A stretch of DNA of 64,000 nucleotides from Bacteroidaceae bacterium (GCA_024697945.1 JAILRU010000086.1:1-64000), one strand, 5' to 3'; numbered from the stretch's first letter, positions 16,591-26,762 are shown. Translations and numbers: made by a program. Notes: generated by a model not told the origin, from the letters alone.

Positions 16591-18579
16591 ATGAAAAAGC
16601 TCATTCTCCTTGTCCTCCTCGCAACAGGAGTTGCTGGATGCACAGAAGCCCCAAAAGACCAGTCGGGCTACCCGATTACCCCTGTTCCTTTCACTGCTGT
16701 AAAAGTCGCACCAACCTCATTCTGGGGACAACGTCTTCAGGCCAGCCGAGACGTCACCATTCCCCTGGCATTCAGCAAGTGCGAGTCGGAACACCGCTAC
16801 GACAATTTCCTCCAGGCTGCCGAACACATCAAGGACTCAACCAAGACCTTCGAGGTGACGACAGGATTCCCCTTCGACGATACAGACCCTTACAAGACGC
16901 TGGAAGGTGCAGCCTATCTGATGCAAACACATCCTGATGCCCTCATCAACGGCGAGCCTATCGACAAATACTGTGACCGCGTGATAGGCATCATCGCCTC
17001 GGCACAGGAGCCGGACGGCTACCTATATACCGTCAGGACAATGAACCCCGAGAAGCCCCACGGATGGTCGGGGGCAAAGCGTTGGGTGGCTGTGGAGGAC
17101 GGTTCGCACGAGCTGTACAACCTGGGACATCTATGCGAGGCGGCTGTAGCGCATTACAATGCCACAGGCAAGCGAAACCTGCTGGACGTTGCCATCCGCT
17201 TTGCCGACTGCGTCTGCCGTGAGATTGGTCCTAATCCTGGTCAGGCCAATGTGGTGCCTGGACACCAGATAGCCGAGATGGGACTGGCCAAGCTGTACAT
17301 CGCCACAGGTGAGCGCAAATATCTGGAACAAGCCAAGTACTTCCTTGACCAGCGTGGGAAGGTGAATCCTAAGTGGGAGGACATAGGGAATGGTGGCTAC
17401 AGAGATTCATTGGGCTATATACACCGCACGAATATGTACTCACAGAGTTACAAGCCCGTGACGGAGCAGACTGAAGCGGTAGGCCATGCCGTACGAGCTG
17501 GATATATGTATGCCGGTATGGCCGATGTGGCCGCTCTGACGGGTGACCTCGCCTATTTCAAGGCTATAGACCGCATCTGGTCAAACATTATGGAAAAGAA
17601 ATACTACATTACCGGCGGTGTGGGAGCCCGTGGCGATGGGGAGCGTTTTGGCGACGACTACGAGTTGCCTAACCTGACTGCCTACTGCGAGACGTGTGCC
17701 GCCATCGCACAGGTCTATCTCTTCTACCGCCTCTTCCTGCTGCACGGAGACAGTAAATATTACGACGTACTGGAGCGCACTCTATACAATGGCGTCATTT
17801 CCGGCATCTCCATTGACGGAGGGCGATTCTTCTACCCCAACCCGTTGGAGTCGAACGGCGGATACGAACGTCAACCTTGGTTCGGATGTGCCTGCTGCCC
17901 CTCCAACGCAGCACGCTTCATCCCCTCACTGCCCCAGTACATCTATGCCGTCAAGGACAAATCGCTCTACGTTAACCTCTTTGCCAGCAACGAGACCACC
18001 GTGAAGGTGGACGGAAAGACTGTCAGCCTCAAGCAAGAAACCAACTATCCTTGGGACGGCGACGTGGCCATCACCATACAGAAAGCCCCCTCTCATTTTA
18101 CGTTGAAGATTCGCATCCCTGGATGGATACGTGGCGCAGTTGTGCCTAACAGCCACCTTTATCGATACGAAGACGGCAAGAAGCTTAGTTACACCGTCGA
18201 AGTAAATGGAGAAACGTTGGTTAGTCCGACGGCAGATGGTTACTTCACCATCGAACGCAAGTGGAAGAAAGGCGACCGCGTGGAGATACATTTCGATATG
18301 GAGCCACGTCTGGTTCGTGCCAACGAGCAGGTGGAGGCCGACCGCGGAAGAGTTGCCGTGGAGCGTGGCCCGTTGGTTTATTGTGCAGAATGGCCTGACA
18401 ATTCCATTGATGTCCTTGAGGCAAAGCTTGAAGACAAACCAAGTTTCACTCTCGGAAAGAAGGAGATAGCACAGACAGAAGTTGTCACCATCAACACTCA
18501 AGACCTCACCCTCATCCCCTACTATGCCTGGGCACATCGCGGCAAAGGCCACATGGCGGTCTGGATGTTAAAAGACTGA
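16591..18579 (+). CDS. GH127 beta-L-arabinofuranosidase-type lipoprotein
   Basis: Family GH127 (formerly DUF1680) glycosidase of 662 residues. Characterised members release beta-L-arabinofuranose with a cysteine nucleophile held by zinc. The N-terminus is a lipoprotein signal with lipobox GVAGC. The Zn/catalytic set is visible: E367 and C369 in YCETCAAIAQ, and C435-C436 in CACCPSNAARF. Family-typical EPDGYLYT, GHLCEAAVAHY and YITGGVGARGDGERFGDDYELPN are also present. C-terminal beta-sandwich domains follow (LKIRIPGWI, RVAVERGPLVYCAE). Its lipid anchor would hold it in the periplasm or on the surface next to the GH20 product. Confidence 0.93.
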   Translation: MKKLILLVLLATGVAGCTEAPKDQSGYPITPVPFTAVKVAPTSFWGQRLQASRDVTIPLAFSKCESEHRYDNFLQAAEHIKDSTKTFEVTTGFPFDDTDPYKTLEGAAYLMQTHPDALINGEPIDKYCDRVIGIIASAQEPDGYLYTVRTMNPEKPHGWSGAKRWVAVEDGSHELYNLGHLCEAAVAHYNATGKRNLLDVAIRFADCVCREIGPNPGQANVVPGHQIAEMGLAKLYIATGERKYLEQAKYFLDQRGKVNPKWEDIGNGGYRDSLGYIHRTNMYSQSYKPVTEQTEAVGHAVRAGYMYAGMADVAALTGDLAYFKAIDRIWSNIMEKKYYITGGVGARGDGERFGDDYELPNLTAYCETCAAIAQVYLFYRLFLLHGDSKYYDVLERTLYNGVISGISIDGGRFFYPNPLESNGGYERQPWFGCACCPSNAARFIPSLPQYIYAVKDKSLYVNLFASNETTVKVDGKTVSLKQETNYPWDGDVAITIQKAPSHFTLKIRIPGWIRGAVVPNSHLYRYEDGKKLSYTVEVNGETLVSPTADGYFTIERKWKKGDRVEIHFDMEPRLVRANEQVEADRGRVAVERGPLVYCAEWPDNSIDVLEAKLEDKPSFTLGKKEIAQTEVVTINTQDLTLIPYYAWAHRGKGHMAVWMLKD

Positions 18580-18626
18580 ACTTTCAGAAGTAGTTAAAGA
18601 GTTAAGAAGTTATTAAATATATTATT

Positions 18627-19076
18627 ATGTTAGAGTATTTTGCAGCCAATATGTGGCAAGTGTGGGCCGGAGTGGCCGTGTTGGGACTGATTCTCGAACT
18701 CACTTCTGGTGATTTCTTCATTATCTGCTTCGCCATTGGAGCCGCAGGTGCTGCCTTGGTGTCACCATTTGCGAACATCTATGTGCAACTGGTGGTCTTC
18801 GGAGTAATCACGCTTTTCAGCATTTTCATGGTCAGGCCATTCGCCCTTCGCTACCTGTACAAACGGGACGAGAACCGTCCAAGTAATGCTGATGCCCTTC
18901 TCGGACAGACAGGCGTAGTGAGCGAGACCATACTGGCAGGCGGCTTCGGACGTGTCGTCATCGGTGGCGACAATTGGAAGGCAGTCTGCACGGGAGAGGA
19001 AGATATACCACAAGGTACCCGCGTGCGGGTGATTGGCAGGGAAAGCATCATTATCACAGTGGAAAAAACAAATTAA
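18627..19076 (+). CDS. NfeD-like membrane protein
   Basis: A 149-residue protein with two to three hydrophobic segments (WAGVAVLGLILELTSGDFF, FAIGAAGAALVSPF, LVVFGVITLFSIFMVRPF) and a C-terminal OB-fold region (LLGQTGVVSETIL...GTRVRVIGRESIIITVEK). This is the short NfeD form without the protease domain. NfeD proteins are usually encoded next to a stomatin/band-7 protein, and that gene follows after 21 bp. The pair is thought to act in membrane microdomain organisation. Confidence 0.9.
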   Translation: MLEYFAANMWQVWAGVAVLGLILELTSGDFFIICFAIGAAGAALVSPFANIYVQLVVFGVITLFSIFMVRPFALRYLYKRDENRPSNADALLGQTGVVSETILAGGFGRVVIGGDNWKAVCTGEEDIPQGTRVRVIGRESIIITVEKTN

Positions 19077-19097
19077 TCATCAATAAACAGTATCATT

Positions 19098-20051
19098 ATG
19101 AGTAGCTTTACAGTTTTTCTGATAGCCATTGCTGTGCTGGCTATCTTGTTTGCAAAGAAAGCGCTGGTCATCATTCCACAGTCTGAGACCAAGATTATCG
19201 AGCGTCTGGGACGCTACCATGCAACCTTGAAGCCGGGTATCAACTTTATCATTCCATTCATCGACAATGGCAAGAACATTGTGTCACTGAAGAACGGACG
19301 CTATGTCTATACAAACAGTATCGACCTGCGCGAACAAGTATATGACTTCCCCAAGCAGAACGTTATTACAAAGGACAACATCCAGATGGAGATTAATGCC
19401 CTACTCTATTTCCAAATCATGGATCCTTTCAAATCTGCCTACGAAATCAACAACCTGCCCAATGCCATCGAGAAGCTGACGCAGACCACCCTGCGTAACA
19501 TCATCGGTGAACTGGAGCTTGACGAGACCCTGACCAGCCGCGACACCATCAACAACAAGCTGCGCCTCGTCTTAGACGATGCTACAGACAAGTGGGGCGT
19601 CAAAGTGAACCGCGTTGAGTTGCAAGATATTACGCCTCCATCCACCGTACTCAATGCGATGGAGAAGCAGATGCAGGCCGAACGTAACAAGCGTGCACAG
19701 ATTCTCACCTCCGAGGGCGAGAAGGCAGCCGAAATCTTGGCATCCGAGGGTGAGAAGACGGCCATGATTAACCGAGCCGAGGCCAACAAGCAACAGGCCA
19801 TTCTGGTGGCAGAAGGTGAGGCACAAGCCCGCATCCGCAAGGCCGAGGCTGAGGCAAAGGCCATCGAACTGATTGCCGAGGCCGTAGGTAAGAGCACAAA
19901 CCCCGCCAACTACCTGCTGGCACAGAAATACATACAGATGATGCAGGAACTGGCACAGGGCGACAAGGCCAAGACAGTCTATCTGCCATACGAAGCCACC
20001 AATCTGATGGGCAGCATCGGCGGCATCAAGGAACTGTTTAAGGCAGAATAA
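19098..20051 (+). CDS. SPFH/band-7 (stomatin-like, QmcA-type) membrane protein
   Basis: A 317-residue SPFH-domain protein with one N-terminal membrane anchor (FTVFLIAIAVLAILFAKK). The band-7 core runs VVIPQSETKIIERLGRYHATLKPGINFIIPF (first residues read IIPQ) to VELQDITPPSTVLNAMEKQMQAERNKRA. A long Ala/Glu-rich coiled coil follows (EGEKAAEILASEGEKTAMINRAEANKQ), built of partly repeated units. Such proteins form oligomeric membrane cages with partner proteases or NfeD. The NfeD gene directly upstream fits this. Confidence 0.93.
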   Translation: MSSFTVFLIAIAVLAILFAKKALVIIPQSETKIIERLGRYHATLKPGINFIIPFIDNGKNIVSLKNGRYVYTNSIDLREQVYDFPKQNVITKDNIQMEINALLYFQIMDPFKSAYEINNLPNAIEKLTQTTLRNIIGELELDETLTSRDTINNKLRLVLDDATDKWGVKVNRVELQDITPPSTVLNAMEKQMQAERNKRAQILTSEGEKAAEILASEGEKTAMINRAEANKQQAILVAEGEAQARIRKAEAEAKAIELIAEAVGKSTNPANYLLAQKYIQMMQELAQGDKAKTVYLPYEATNLMGSIGGIKELFKAE

Positions 20052-20063
20052 CGTATTGTCAGC

Positions 20064-20792
20064 TCAGGAGACGCTTCCGCAGAAAGCTTCATAGGACTGT
20101 TCAAGGCGAGCTACCTGATAAGGCTGGAGGCACAGGGAGAAGGTGCCGGTCAGTTCATCGAGTCCAAAAGCGACCTTGATGATACTGGCCAGGTTGAAAC
20201 TGCTCCCAGTGCCTCGTTTCATTAGCTGACGGGCCACTTGTAGAAGTTCTCTACGGTCGTGCTCGATATAACGCAGAGAACGGAGCAGCAGGAAGAGACA
20301 TGGGAGCGTGTCAATGCGCACCAGATAGACCATTTGATCGCGACCCTTGCTGATACCCATGAGGTTGAAAAGTTGCTCAACGTGTTCCGGACGGGCAAGG
20401 TTGGGTAAGATAAGAAGCGCAACCTTCTGTCGTTCCACATCATTGAATCTTTCGGCAAGTTTGGCAAAAGGCTTGTCGGAAAGAGATGCCGTACCTTGCT
20501 CCATACGAACGAGGAAAGTCTTCATGAGCGTAATTAGGTAAGCTTTGCTGTCATAGCGGACGAGGGCTTCCGTCATTTTCCAATAAACATCAGACGGACA
20601 GCAGGCAAGCAATCGCTCGCCCAACATATAGCCTGCTGTACGCTGCTCGCTTCTGGAAAAAGAGTCGAGCAAGCCGACAAGTCTCTCTGCATCCCTAGTC
20701 TGCAAGGGCGGAGTCAGTTTCAGCTCAAGAGTTTTGCTATAATGACAATCAGGCACGATCCTAAAGAGGTAAGAAGGTATTATTTCTTCCAA
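20064..20792 (-). CDS. Protein of unknown function (242 residues)
   Basis: No family is recognised. It is a soluble, mostly helical-looking protein with Leu-rich stretches (RLVGLLDSFSRSEQRTAGYMLGERLL, LPCLFLLLRSLRY), reminiscent of an alpha-solenoid but without clear repeats. It has no signal peptide. The only upstream start in frame is TTG at 20792, which overlaps the last 13 bp of the GH71/99-like gene. This suggests translational coupling to it. It meets the band-7 gene tail to tail with a 12-bp gap. Confidence 0.7.
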   Translation of the reverse strand: MEEIIPSYLFRIVPDCHYSKTLELKLTPPLQTRDAERLVGLLDSFSRSEQRTAGYMLGERLLACCPSDVYWKMTEALVRYDSKAYLITLMKTFLVRMEQGTASLSDKPFAKLAERFNDVERQKVALLILPNLARPEHVEQLFNLMGISKGRDQMVYLVRIDTLPCLFLLLRSLRYIEHDRRELLQVARQLMKRGTGSSFNLASIIKVAFGLDELTGTFSLCLQPYQVARLEQSYEAFCGSVS

Positions 20793-22648
20793 AGGAAGCG
20801 GTAGGCAAAGCGGCGGTTGGGGGCGGTGTCACCTGTTGTAGAGATGCTGATGATGTCACCTGGGTCGCTTGAATTGTCTGCCCACTTGAAGCGAAGGCTG
20901 ACTTGATTGCCTGTCTTTCCAAGAAGCTTGCGAGGTATGGCCATTTCAAGGCTCTTCTCCCCTATCGCCATTCTTATATCTTGATTCTCAGACCTGGAAC
21001 CAGTTAACTTTGAATTTTGAATTACATACTCGTATTCCCCGTCTTCGTCAGCGTCGATGAGCAGGAGCATCCAGTTCGGGTCGGTGCTAGGCGTAAGAGG
21101 CTCTGCTGTCTCGGCGGCAAAGTAGATGTTCTTCTTATCGACTGCAACAAGGCAACGCGTTATATCGTTCCTGCCAGTATTGTCGGTGTAGTGAAGGTCA
21201 CCGTATCCGTCGTGGTCGCGATGAATGACGTCGCCACGGGTATCGAGGAAGGTGCTGTCGGGCTGCCATTCGTCCAGGCTTCCGTCGAGCGTGATGTGCT
21301 GATAACCACGATGAACGGGCATCGGAGGCACGCCTTTGTAGCGTCGTATGTTCTGCACCATCTGCATGTAGTAGTTGTCCGTCCAGCCGCCTTTCATGGG
21401 AGCTATGGTGCGGTTGAACTCGGCATTGTACTGGTCCACGAAGTAGAAAGGATTGTCCTTGCGTCCCAGGAAGTCGATGTGCATTTCCGCCTGTCCGGAG
21501 GGGTCTTTGCCGTTCATGTACTTGCCTGCCGTCCATTCGTTCCAGTCGTTGAGGTAGATGAAGTCGGGATCAACCTGCAGGGCTTCGTCCCATCGGTCCT
21601 GGAAGTAGATGCCGTACTGCGTGGGATTGTCGCGCTCCTCCCCAAGCCAGGGAACGTAGGTGCGACTCGGCATGTCTTCACCGTCGAGCGTGGGTTCCAA
21701 GGTCTCTCTACGCCAACTCTTGCCTGTGATGCTGATGGGATGCTGGGCAGGCGTAACAGCCATTTCCTCCAGCCGTCCCTGATGCTTGGAGCAAAGCTCT
21801 TCGGGCGTGAGGGCAGCCACGTTCTTGTCATTGAGTTCGTAGCCGAAACTCCAGCGGTCCTCGGTGCCGACATAGCGCTCTCCAGCCCATTTGTAGTAGC
21901 CCCACCACATGCCGCGGAGAGTGAAGAACTGCTTGACTTCGTCGCTATAGTCTTTGTCCTTCTGCCCGCCATTGGGATTGGCGTCGATGCTAGGCGTAGC
22001 GTTGTAGAGGAGCAGAGGTTTGCCTTCCCAATAGAACCAGCAGTCCTGATAGCGAGGTGTCTTGTAAAAGCGTTCGTAGAGGCTCTGCACCACGTCGATG
22101 ACGTTGCCGTTGAAGGCCCAGAAGCAGAACTTCGGCACACGGTTCCCAAGGGCTTTCATCTCCTGCATGGTCTGGAAGAGCACTTCCCACTCGTCCCAAT
22201 AGCAGACGGCGTTGGTGACATCCATGATGAGGACATCGACTCCGGCATCGGCCAACATGGAGAGGTCGTGACGGATGACGTAGCGGTCCTGACTGAGGAA
22301 GTAGCCGTACTCTGGTTCTCCCCAGTGATAGGTGGCATAGGGGAAGTCGGGATTGCCTCGGGTACACATCGGGGCGGCCTGGATGCGCTTCGTCACATCG
22401 TAGGTATAGGGCTGTCCGTCGTGATGGTCCGGTGTGTGCCAAGTGATATAGAAGATGCCTACGGTACGCGGCTTGCCATCGGTCTTGAGCGGACAGTCTT
22501 CGGCTGTAGGCAGGCATCGGCCAAGAGCGTCTGTGGCAACCCAAGAAGCTTGCGCAAAAAGCGCTGAACAATGAAAAAATGATAGAATGTAAAAATGAAA
22601 AAGGGCAAAGGCCACAAAGTTATAAGACAATCGTTTCATAATTCCCAT
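20780..22648 (-). CDS. Secreted GH71/GH99-like glycoside hydrolase with C-terminal CBM9-like domain
   Basis: A 622-residue exported protein. After a signal peptide (about FALFHFYILSFFHCSALFAQ) comes a TIM-barrel-like region: VGIFYITWHTPDHH, MLADAGVDVLIMDVTNAVCYWDEW, KFCFWAFNG, FIYLNDWNEW. This resembles GH71/GH99-like domains that act on alpha-mannan or alpha-glucan. From about residue 460 a domain beginning ITLDGSLDEWQ looks like a CBM9/DOMON-type sandwich. A QNSK word (complement of the TTTGAAT repeat at 21006-21025) interrupts this domain. The signal peptide itself is coded by ATTCTTC-like words. Family assignment is tentative; GH99 proper is less likely because its usual motifs are not clear. 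Confidence 0.6.
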   Translation of the reverse strand: MGIMKRLSYNFVAFALFHFYILSFFHCSALFAQASWVATDALGRCLPTAEDCPLKTDGKPRTVGIFYITWHTPDHHDGQPYTYDVTKRIQAAPMCTRGNPDFPYATYHWGEPEYGYFLSQDRYVIRHDLSMLADAGVDVLIMDVTNAVCYWDEWEVLFQTMQEMKALGNRVPKFCFWAFNGNVIDVVQSLYERFYKTPRYQDCWFYWEGKPLLLYNATPSIDANPNGGQKDKDYSDEVKQFFTLRGMWWGYYKWAGERYVGTEDRWSFGYELNDKNVAALTPEELCSKHQGRLEEMAVTPAQHPISITGKSWRRETLEPTLDGEDMPSRTYVPWLGEERDNPTQYGIYFQDRWDEALQVDPDFIYLNDWNEWTAGKYMNGKDPSGQAEMHIDFLGRKDNPFYFVDQYNAEFNRTIAPMKGGWTDNYYMQMVQNIRRYKGVPPMPVHRGYQHITLDGSLDEWQPDSTFLDTRGDVIHRDHDGYGDLHYTDNTGRNDITRCLVAVDKKNIYFAAETAEPLTPSTDPNWMLLLIDADEDGEYEYVIQNSKLTGSRSENQDIRMAIGEKSLEMAIPRKLLGKTGNQVSLRFKWADNSSDPGDIISISTTGDTAPNRRFAYRFLWKK

Positions 22649-22697
22649 TCATTGTTTCCTTTCATTTTTATTTTTTCATTTTCTCATTTTTTATTTT

Positions 22698-24500
22698 TTA
22701 TTCTTTCCCTGCCCTCTTCCTTTCCAAGTGGTCGAGGATGACCTTGCGCATTCGCATACTCTTGGGCGTTACCTCAACGTATTCGTCGGCCTTGATGTAC
22801 TCAAGAGCCTCTTCGAGCGAGAAGATGGTGGCAGGGATAATGTGGGCCTTCTCATCGGTACCGCTTGCACGTATGTTGGTGAGCTGCTTTGCCTTGCAGA
22901 CGTTTATCACGATGTCGTTTTCGTGAACATGTTCGCCTACGACCTGACCAGCATAGACCTGATCCTGAGGCTCGATGAAGAAGCGTCCGCGATCCTGCAG
23001 ATGGTCGATGGAATAGGCGTATGCATTGCCACTTTCGAGGGCTATGAGCGAGCCGTTTACCCTTCGTGTGATGTCGCCTTTGTAGGGCTGATATTCCTTG
23101 AAACGGTGTGCTATGATGGCCTCGCCCTGACTGGCGGTGAGCATGTTGGTGCGCAGGCCTATGATGCCACGGCTGGGGATGAGGAACTCGATGTTGACAC
23201 GTTCTCCCTGACTCTCCATACCCGTCATCTCACCCTTGCGGCGTGTCACCATGTCTATCATCTTCGAGGCAAACTCCTCGGGCACGTTGATGGTCATCTC
23301 CTCGATGGGCTCACACTTCACGCCGTCTATTACCTTATATATTACTTGTGGTTGTCCCACCTGCAGTTCATAGCCTTCGCGACGCATCGTCTCGATGAGG
23401 ACCGAGAGATGCAGCACGCCTCGGCCAGAGACAACCCAACGGTCTGTATAGCCCTCGGGAACTTCCACGCGCAGGGCCAGGTTCTTCTCCAGCTCACGTT
23501 CCAGGCGGTCGCCTATATGACGGCTGGTGCAGTACTTGCCCTCCTTGCCGAAGAAGGGAGAGTCGTTGATGGTGAAGAGCATGGACATCGTGGGTTCGTC
23601 TATCCTGATGGGAGGCAGCGGCTCCGGATTCTCGAAGTCGCAGATGGTGTCACCGATCTCGAAGTTCTCCAGTCCCACAATGGCACAGATGTCTCCGCTT
23701 CCCACCTCCGACGTCTTCTGGCGCCCCATACCCGTGAAGGTATGCAGCTCCTTGATTTTCGTCTTCTCCTTGCTGCCGTCGCGATGTGCAATGGTGATGT
23801 TCATGCCCTCCTTCAGGGTACCGCGATGCACGCGTCCCACGGCAATACGGCCCGTATAGGTACTGTAGTCCAGGCTGGTAATCAGCATCTGTGGCGTACC
23901 CTCCAGCACTTCAGGCGCAGGGATGTATTTCAGGATGCAGTCCAGCAGGTAGGTGATGTCCTGCGTAGGCTGGTTCCAGTCCTCACCCATCCAGCCCTGC
24001 TTGGCAGAGCCGTAGATGACGGGGAAGTCCAGCTGGTCTTCCGTTGCATCCAGGTCGCACATCAGGTCGAAAACCATCTCATAGACTTCCTCAGGTCGGC
24101 AGTTGAGCTTGTCCACCTTGTTTATCACCACTACGGGCTTCAAGCCTATCTGCAAAGCCTTTTGGAGCACGAAGCGCGTCTGCGGCATCGGTCCCTCGAA
24201 GGCATCCACCAGCAGCAGGCATCCGTCGGCCATGTTCAGCACACGCTCCACTTCTCCACCAAAGTCGCTGTGTCCTGGAGTGTCTATAATGTTTATCTTA
24301 GTGTCCTTGTAGTTGATGCTGACGTTCTTGGAAAGGATGGTGATGCCACGCTCGCGTTCCAGTTCATTATTGTCGAGCATGAGCTCTCCTGTCTGCTGGT
24401 TTTCACGAAAAAGATTTCCGGCGAGCAGCATCTTGTCCACAAGAGTGGTTTTTCCGTGGTCAACATGTGCAATAATAGCTATATTCCTGATGCTTTGCAT
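22698..24500 (-). CDS. typA: Ribosome-associated translational GTPase TypA/BipA
   Basis: A 600-residue translation factor GTPase that binds the 70S ribosome and helps 50S assembly and stress adaptation. The G motifs are intact: HVDHGKTT (G1), RERGITI (G2), [12 protein letters not shown] (G3) and NKVDK (G4). The C-terminal BipA-specific part ([40 protein letters not shown]) is complete. A minus-strand TATCTTTGC promoter with an upstream ATTCTTC repeat precedes it. The GH71/99-like gene follows 49 bp downstream on the same strand and could be cotranscribed. Confidence 0.97.
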   Translation of the reverse strand: MQSIRNIAIIAHVDHGKTTLVDKMLLAGNLFRENQQTGELMLDNNELERERGITILSKNVSINYKDTKINIIDTPGHSDFGGEVERVLNMADGCLLLVDAFEGPMPQTRFVLQKALQIGLKPVVVINKVDKLNCRPEEVYEMVFDLMCDLDATEDQLDFPVIYGSAKQGWMGEDWNQPTQDITYLLDCILKYIPAPEVLEGTPQMLITSLDYSTYTGRIAVGRVHRGTLKEGMNITIAHRDGSKEKTKIKELHTFTGMGRQKTSEVGSGDICAIVGLENFEIGDTICDFENPEPLPPIRIDEPTMSMLFTINDSPFFGKEGKYCTSRHIGDRLERELEKNLALRVEVPEGYTDRWVVSGRGVLHLSVLIETMRREGYELQVGQPQVIYKVIDGVKCEPIEEMTINVPEEFASKMIDMVTRRKGEMTGMESQGERVNIEFLIPSRGIIGLRTNMLTASQGEAIIAHRFKEYQPYKGDITRRVNGSLIALESGNAYAYSIDHLQDRGRFFIEPQDQVYAGQVVGEHVHENDIVINVCKAKQLTNIRASGTDEKAHIIPATIFSLEEALEYIKADEYVEVTPKSMRMRKVILDHLERKRAGKE

Positions 24501-24531
24501 ACAATTTTTGTCTTTTTTCAGTTTTATGGCT

Positions 24532-24540
24532 GCAAAGATA
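24532..24540 (-). promoter_or_regulatory. -7 promoter box for typA
   Basis: TATCTTTGC on the minus strand, 31 bp before the typA start. Confidence 0.7.
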
Positions 24541-24548
24541 CAAAAAAA

Positions 24549-24581
24549 ATGAGGAATGAAGAATGAAGAATGAAGAATTAT
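24549..24581 (-). repeat. ATTCTTC heptamer repeat between divergent promoters
   Basis: Three to four ATTCTTC units upstream of the typA promoter and between it and the fasciclin gene promoter. Confidence 0.85.
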
Positions 24582-24584
24582 TTG

Positions 24585-24593
24585 TAAATTTGT
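24585..24593 (+). promoter_or_regulatory. -7 promoter box for the fasciclin gene
   Basis: TAAATTTGT 34 bp before the ATG at 24628. Confidence 0.55.
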
Positions 24594-24627
24594 GCTCGAA
24601 AATTAACTATTATTAATCTTAAACTCT

Positions 24628-26751
24628 ATGAAAAGCCTATTTGGCAAGACCATTACCGCATCTTTATTCCTGATTTGCTGCTGGGGCTGTACCGAGAACA
24701 TAGATACCTCAGCCAGATATGTCTTCACCGCCGATCGTATTATGAATTACCTGGAGAAGCACGAGGTGTATTCGGAATACGTCGAGCTCCTGCGCGTTAC
24801 TCCCATCTCGGTCAAGAGCAGCAGTACCGTGGGACAATTGCTGGCGGCACGAGGGCACTACACCGTTTTCGCTCCGACGAACGAGGCAATCCATAAGTTC
24901 CTGGAGGAGACCTGTGCCGAGGACTCTACTCTGCTGAGCGCTCCCTCATGGGATGCCTTCTCCAGCGAGCACAAGCGTGACTCCATCCGCCGCGTAATTG
25001 TCTATAACTCCATCATCGACTCGGGCGACAACGAGGAAGCCTACATGGTCAACGCTTTCCCACCCAAGACGGGTACCGAGTTCCCGCTCAACAACATGAA
25101 CGACCGCAAGCTCTCGGTACGCTACACAGGCGTCGATTCCATCTACATCAACAACACCTGTCCCGTCAGTATCCTCCAGCGGGACATCCTTGCCACCAAC
25201 GGCGTCATCCACCAGATGGAACGCGTCATTGCGCCCAAGGACGTGACTGCAGCCATGTATCTTCAGGAGATGCTTGACACCGGCAAGGAAGGCTTCCTTG
25301 TGATGGCAAAGGCCATCCAGGCATGCGGACTGATGGACACCCTCTCGAAGATTAGGGATGAAGTCTATGAAAACCTCTACCTGCGAGGCGATATCCCAGA
25401 GAAAGTGCACATGTATATCGACGGACACTTCCCCAACGGCGACAACTGGACGCCACGTCACCGCCTGTACGGCTTCACGATATTCGCAGAACCCGACGCC
25501 TTCTGGCGCGAACAGGGGCTCGACCCGCAGGCTCCCTCCGCCACCCTGCTGCCGCAACTCGTGAACTGGATTCTCACGAAAAACCAGTACGCCCGCGACG
25601 ATGTCTTTACGACTGACGACAACTACGACGACCCCACGAACCTACTCTACCAGTGGACCACCTATCACATCCTGCCCTTCCGCGCTCCGGCTGACCGACT
25701 GGTCTTCCACAGAAACGAGTACGGCTACAGTCCCAGCAAGCCCTTCCACTACACGATTCCCATGTATGAAATTTACACCACTATGGGCAAGCGCCGTCTC
25801 ATCAAGATCTACGAGAGCGCGGAATCCAACGGCATCTACTTGAACCGCTTCCCCAATCTGGATAACGGCAGAACCAGCGTCTATCACGAAATCTCATGCG
25901 ACCCTGCCAAAGTGGGCTGCTTCATAGACAGAGACCCGGACAGGGCTATCCTGAACGACATCATCAACTGCTGCATCTATCCCATCGATGCTCCGCTCTC
26001 CTACAATGATGCGACGCGCGACAACCTGGCCAAGCAGCGTCTGCGCTTCGACGGAATGACACTCTTCCCCGAGGCCATGAACAACGAAATCCGACTGAAA
26101 CTCTCGGCCGCCGAGCAGAATCAGGATGTCTATATCCCCTCCACCAACATCTACAACTACTTCGAGAACATGCAGATGAACGACCAGACCATCTTCATAT
26201 ACCTGAACGCATACGCCTACCAGTGGTGCAACATGCACAGCGACGAGATGAAGGCAAAGCGCCGTTACGAGATTACCTTCACCCTGCCGCCCGTACCAAG
26301 ACGCGGCACCTACGAATTGCGCTATGACGTCTTGCCCAACGGCGACCGAGGCATCCAGCAGTTCTACTTCGGCGACGACCGCTATCGTCTGCCAGCAGCA
26401 GGCATCCCCGTGAACCTGACGCGCGGCATAGGCAACATGAACGTCGGCTATGAAAGGGATACAGGCGACGACGACTACGACGCCGAGGTCGATAAGCGTT
26501 TGCGTAACAACGGTGTCATGAAGGGTGCCAAGAGTGTCACAGCCGACGGCAGCACGGGAGACATCGAGCGTAACCGAAACTCCAACCTGCGCTACATCAT
26601 TGTCCGCCAGACAATGGACCCCGACAAGACCTACTACATGAAAGTCAAGTCAGTGCTCGATTCCGAGGAGATGGAGTTCTACATGGACTACATGGAATAC
26701 TGTCCTAAGGAAGTCTATGACAACCCCGAGCATCCCGAGGACGTCTGGTAA
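24628..26751 (+). CDS. Fasciclin-domain lipoprotein
   Basis: A 707-residue lipoprotein (lipobox CCWGC, mature Cys about residue 21). The fasciclin domain shows the H1 pattern GHYTVFAPTNEAIHKFL and the later NGVIHQMERVIAP. A second, more diverged copy follows (YLQEMLDTGKEGFLVMAKAI...YGFTIFAEPDAFW). The last third is beta-rich with no recognised family. In Bacteroidetes such lipoproteins often sit with SusC/SusD-type glycan uptake genes, but none is present here. Surface binding or adhesion is inferred. A strong hairpin terminator follows 12 bp after the stop. Confidence 0.85.
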   Translation: MKSLFGKTITASLFLICCWGCTENIDTSARYVFTADRIMNYLEKHEVYSEYVELLRVTPISVKSSSTVGQLLAARGHYTVFAPTNEAIHKFLEETCAEDSTLLSAPSWDAFSSEHKRDSIRRVIVYNSIIDSGDNEEAYMVNAFPPKTGTEFPLNNMNDRKLSVRYTGVDSIYINNTCPVSILQRDILATNGVIHQMERVIAPKDVTAAMYLQEMLDTGKEGFLVMAKAIQACGLMDTLSKIRDEVYENLYLRGDIPEKVHMYIDGHFPNGDNWTPRHRLYGFTIFAEPDAFWREQGLDPQAPSATLLPQLVNWILTKNQYARDDVFTTDDNYDDPTNLLYQWTTYHILPFRAPADRLVFHRNEYGYSPSKPFHYTIPMYEIYTTMGKRRLIKIYESAESNGIYLNRFPNLDNGRTSVYHEISCDPAKVGCFIDRDPDRAILNDIINCCIYPIDAPLSYNDATRDNLAKQRLRFDGMTLFPEAMNNEIRLKLSAAEQNQDVYIPSTNIYNYFENMQMNDQTIFIYLNAYAYQWCNMHSDEMKAKRRYEITFTLPPVPRRGTYELRYDVLPNGDRGIQQFYFGDDRYRLPAAGIPVNLTRGIGNMNVGYERDTGDDDYDAEVDKRLRNNGVMKGAKSVTADGSTGDIERNRNSNLRYIIVRQTMDPDKTYYMKVKSVLDSEEMEFYMDYMEYCPKEVYDNPEHPEDVW

Positions 26752-26762
26752 ACAAGATAAAC

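Noticed and set aside
21017-22567. 516-codon ORF on the plus strand
   Set aside because: Antisense of the GH71/99-like gene, with no domain or signal of its own.
22728-24566. 612-codon ORF on the plus strand
   Set aside because: Exact antisense of typA; its length reflects codon bias of the real gene on the other strand.
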